Origin: Candidatus Hydrogenedentota bacterium
GTDB lineage: Bacteria > Hydrogenedentota > Hydrogenedentia > Hydrogenedentales > JAEUWI01
Reading direction: 5' to 3'
NCBI GenBank assembly: GCA_016791475.1
Contig: JAEUWI010000020.1
Coordinates: forward strand, 1-64,000
DNA length: 64,000 bases
In this document: one piece after another, positions 62,318 to 64,000 of the stretch
How the letters are laid out: every line of letters begins with the position of its first letter
How positions within the stretch are numbered: position 1 is the stretch's first letter
Made by a program: the position numbers and the translations under genes
The notes under the pieces: generated by a model
The model's database searches: none
Told to the model about the DNA's origin: nothing
What the model saw: the letters and a program-made list of their open reading frames with translations, nothing else

Positions 62318-64000
62318 TTCACTTCCTTTGGCTTATACGGCTCGCGGTAGTGATAGAAGACTTCGATCTGGCTGGGGGCCCCTTCCATGCCGAAGGCGTT
62401 TTTCGTGCGCATTTGGAGGCGGTTCAGACCTGCGGGCTGGAGGGTCCAGGTGAAGTCGGCCGGGCTCGGGCTCCAGCCGGCGCCGTTGAGGTTGATCTCG
62501 TAGGTCTCGAAGTTGGGCGTCTGGCTGGTCATGCGGATATCCACCGTGCCGGGGGTGGCGCCGTGGGTCGCGGTGAAGTGGACGCGGTTGATGGTGGGAT
62601 AGAAATCGGCTTCGCGGTCGCTATGCAGGGCGTATTGCAGTTTGCGCGGGGTGGCGGCGTCGTACCAGCAGAGGTAGCCGCTCCAGGGCCAGTGGGTGGA
62701 GCCCTGTGACACGGGTCGCGGCGTCGGTCGCGTCAGGAAATCGTTGCGGGGAATGAGGCGGAAGAAACCGGCCAGGTTGTGCTGCGGGGGTTTCCGCGCC
62801 GGGTCCGGGTTGTTGATCCAGTCCGTGAAGGTGGAGATCTCGAGGGGCTGGGGTGTCTCGGTACGGCCGCTGTTGCTCCAGTTGTTCCAGGGCTCCGGGC
62901 TGGCCCAGGGGATGGGGTTTTCCGCCGTAAAGCCATAGCGTTTGAGGAAGTACTCGTGCTGTTCCTTGACGCTGATGGGTTCGCCGGTGTCCGTGTTGAA
63001 CTCGTAGGAGTCGAAGACGCTTTCGGGATCGACGACGACCCACTTTTCCAGTTCGTCGATGTAGACTTCGGCGGTTTCGTGGTTGAAAACATTCACGTGG
63101 CGGGCCTGATAGCCCAGGGCCTGAAGGGACTGGATGAAGACGATGGTGAACTGGATGCACATGCCACCATGACCATACTGGAGTTTGCGCTTCAGGATGT
63201 CGACGGCGTTCCACTCGGGATACTCGGGGTGGGGGCTGCCGTGGTACCACAATTGGGAGACGTAGTGCCGGATCTGGTTGATCTCCGCGAACTGGCCCTG
63301 GGTCTTGCGGATCAAGAGCGACTCGGGGAGGTTGTTGCGCAGCTCTGCAAACTGCAGTGCTCCCGTATTCTCAAAGTGCATCGTGTGGGAAGGATAAAGC
63401 AGATTGGGGTTCACCACGTTGCGGGCGTAAAAGGTTTTTTTCAGCGGTGGCGACTGCTGCAACACGCGCTCAATGCGCAGGCCATGAAAGATCGGCGTGG
63501 CCAGGGGCGACGTGCTGTTGAGCGTCACTCGCACCTGCATGAAGCGCTGGGCCGTGTCCGCGAGCCCGGCGTCCGCGTTGGCCCCTTCGGCCACCGTCTG
63601 AAAGTCGCCCCAGGAGGCGTCCGTCGGATCAGGGGTGTCCGCAAAGCGCACCGCCCAGGCGATGCTGGTGCCCTCGGGCGTATCGCCGCTGCCGGAAAGG
63701 TGGAGTTGCGTTGCGGTGCTCCGGCTGGCGATGCCGTGCTCCTCGGTCCAGAGGTCGATGGGCGGTGATACGAGGGAGCCCGTGGGCTGGGTCTGGTTCA
63801 GGTTGAGGCGGATGACATATTCGCCGGGGGTGTCCGCCTGGGGCCCGAGCAGTCCGGGGACCCAGGACTGACCGCCGTCGAGGGAGCGGTCCGAGCTCTC
63901 GCCCACTTCGATGGGCGTGAGTCCTTCCAGGACGCCGCTGTCGGGCCTTTCCACGAAGCCCGAGGTGAGCAGGCCCGTATGCCCTTTCAGGCTGAAGGCC
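62314..64000 (-). CDS. Transglutaminase-like protein, 5' end outside window
   Basis: At least 562 residues are visible; the reading frame runs without stop to the window edge, so the N-terminus is missing. The papain-like transglutaminase core has its Cys in HGGMCIQFTIVFIQSLQALG, His in NHETAEVYID and Asp in VVVDPE. Before it lies a beta-rich region with LNLNQTQPTGSLVSPPIDL, and after it another with TINRVHFTAT, suggesting an extracellular multi-domain protein. Substrate and role are unknown. The stop overlaps the nucleotidyltransferase start. Confidence 0.8.
   Translation of the reverse strand, partial: AFSLKGHTGLLTSGFVERPDSGVLEGLTPIEVGESSDRSLDGGQSWVPGLLGPQADTPGEYVIRLNLNQTQPTGSLVSPPIDLWTEEHGIASRSTATQLHLSGSGDTPEGTSIAWAVRFADTPDPTDASWGDFQTVAEGANADAGLADTAQRFMQVRVTLNSTSPLATPIFHGLRIERVLQQSPPLKKTFYARNVVNPNLLYPSHTMHFENTGALQFAELRNNLPESLLIRKTQGQFAEINQIRHYVSQLWYHGSPHPEYPEWNAVDILKRKLQYGHGGMCIQFTIVFIQSLQALGYQARHVNVFNHETAEVYIDELEKWVVVDPESVFDSYEFNTDTGEPISVKEQHEYFLKRYGFTAENPIPWASPEPWNNWSNSGRTETPQPLEISTFTDWINNPDPARKPPQHNLAGFFRLIPRNDFLTRPTPRPVSQGSTHWPWSGYLCWYDAATPRKLQYALHSDREADFYPTINRVHFTATHGATPGTVDIRMTSQTPNFETYEINLNGAGWSPSPADFTWTLQPAGLNRLQMRTKNAFGMEGAPSQIEVFYHYREPYKPKEVK

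Overview
The window is high-GC chromosomal DNA of a Gram-negative bacterium. It carries an LPS heptosyltransferase, lipoproteins, a Tat-exported protein, an H-X9-DG (DUF1559-type) pseudopilin, several secreted sialidase- and sugar-isomerase-type proteins, and many short-period intergenic repeats. This mix suggests a PVC-neighbour or Hydrogenedentota-like lineage. That assignment is an inference from gene content; no diagnostic marker was compared.

Layout. 1-434: 3' end of 23S rRNA, then 5S rRNA and its terminator. 0.5-8.9 kb: a GT-C membrane glycosyltransferase; leftward sugar-metabolism genes (cupin protein, sugar-phosphate isomerase, Gfo/Idh/MocA oxidoreductase); a CoA-type Nudix hydrolase; a TMEM220-like protein; a secreted DUF2920-type hydrolase. 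8.9-10.85 kb: a palindromic intergenic element split by a 1.6-kb IS110-family insertion sequence. 10.9-14.6 kb: SRPBCC/ArsR pair, a secreted unknown protein and an XPB-like helicase. 14.8-19.6 kb: a membrane-quality operon (NfeD protease, small protein, short NfeD, FloA, Pro/Gln-rich protein). 20-26.7 kb: pseudopilin, recO, GNAT, lepA, and two adjacent signal peptidases, the second with a duplicated degenerate domain. 26.8-31.7 kb: a formylglycine-enzyme-like/sialidase fusion, a zinc alcohol dehydrogenase, and a coupled AAA-ATPase + DUF4276 pair that looks like a defence module. 32.1-38.8 kb: addB-addA. 39-46.6 kb: membrane protein, hybrid histidine kinase, FmdB, heptosyltransferase, PilZ protein and small proteins. 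46.8-56.1 kb: a coupled leftward operon (Tat isomerase, metallophosphoesterase, DUF2156), a SecD-like secreted protein, a sialidase, and a FecBCD/BtuFCD-type importer. 56.2-64 kb: Nudix hydrolase, LRR lipoprotein, zinc-independent rpmG beside a COG0523 zinc GTPase, an esterase, an AbiEii-like nucleotidyltransferase pair, and a transglutaminase-like protein cut by the window end.

The most notable result is the IS110-family element. Directly downstream of its recombinase gene the DNA can fold as a bridge RNA. A 12-bp stem closes an internal loop whose two strands match the two flanks of the insertion site, and a second loop matches the two ends of the element itself. The site it entered is one arm of a palindromic repeat present in three copies in this window, two of them empty. 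A second theme is a set of period-7 and period-9 tandem arrays. Several have a four-GGG spacing compatible with G-quadruplexes, and many are paired with inverted copies so that they could form hairpins.
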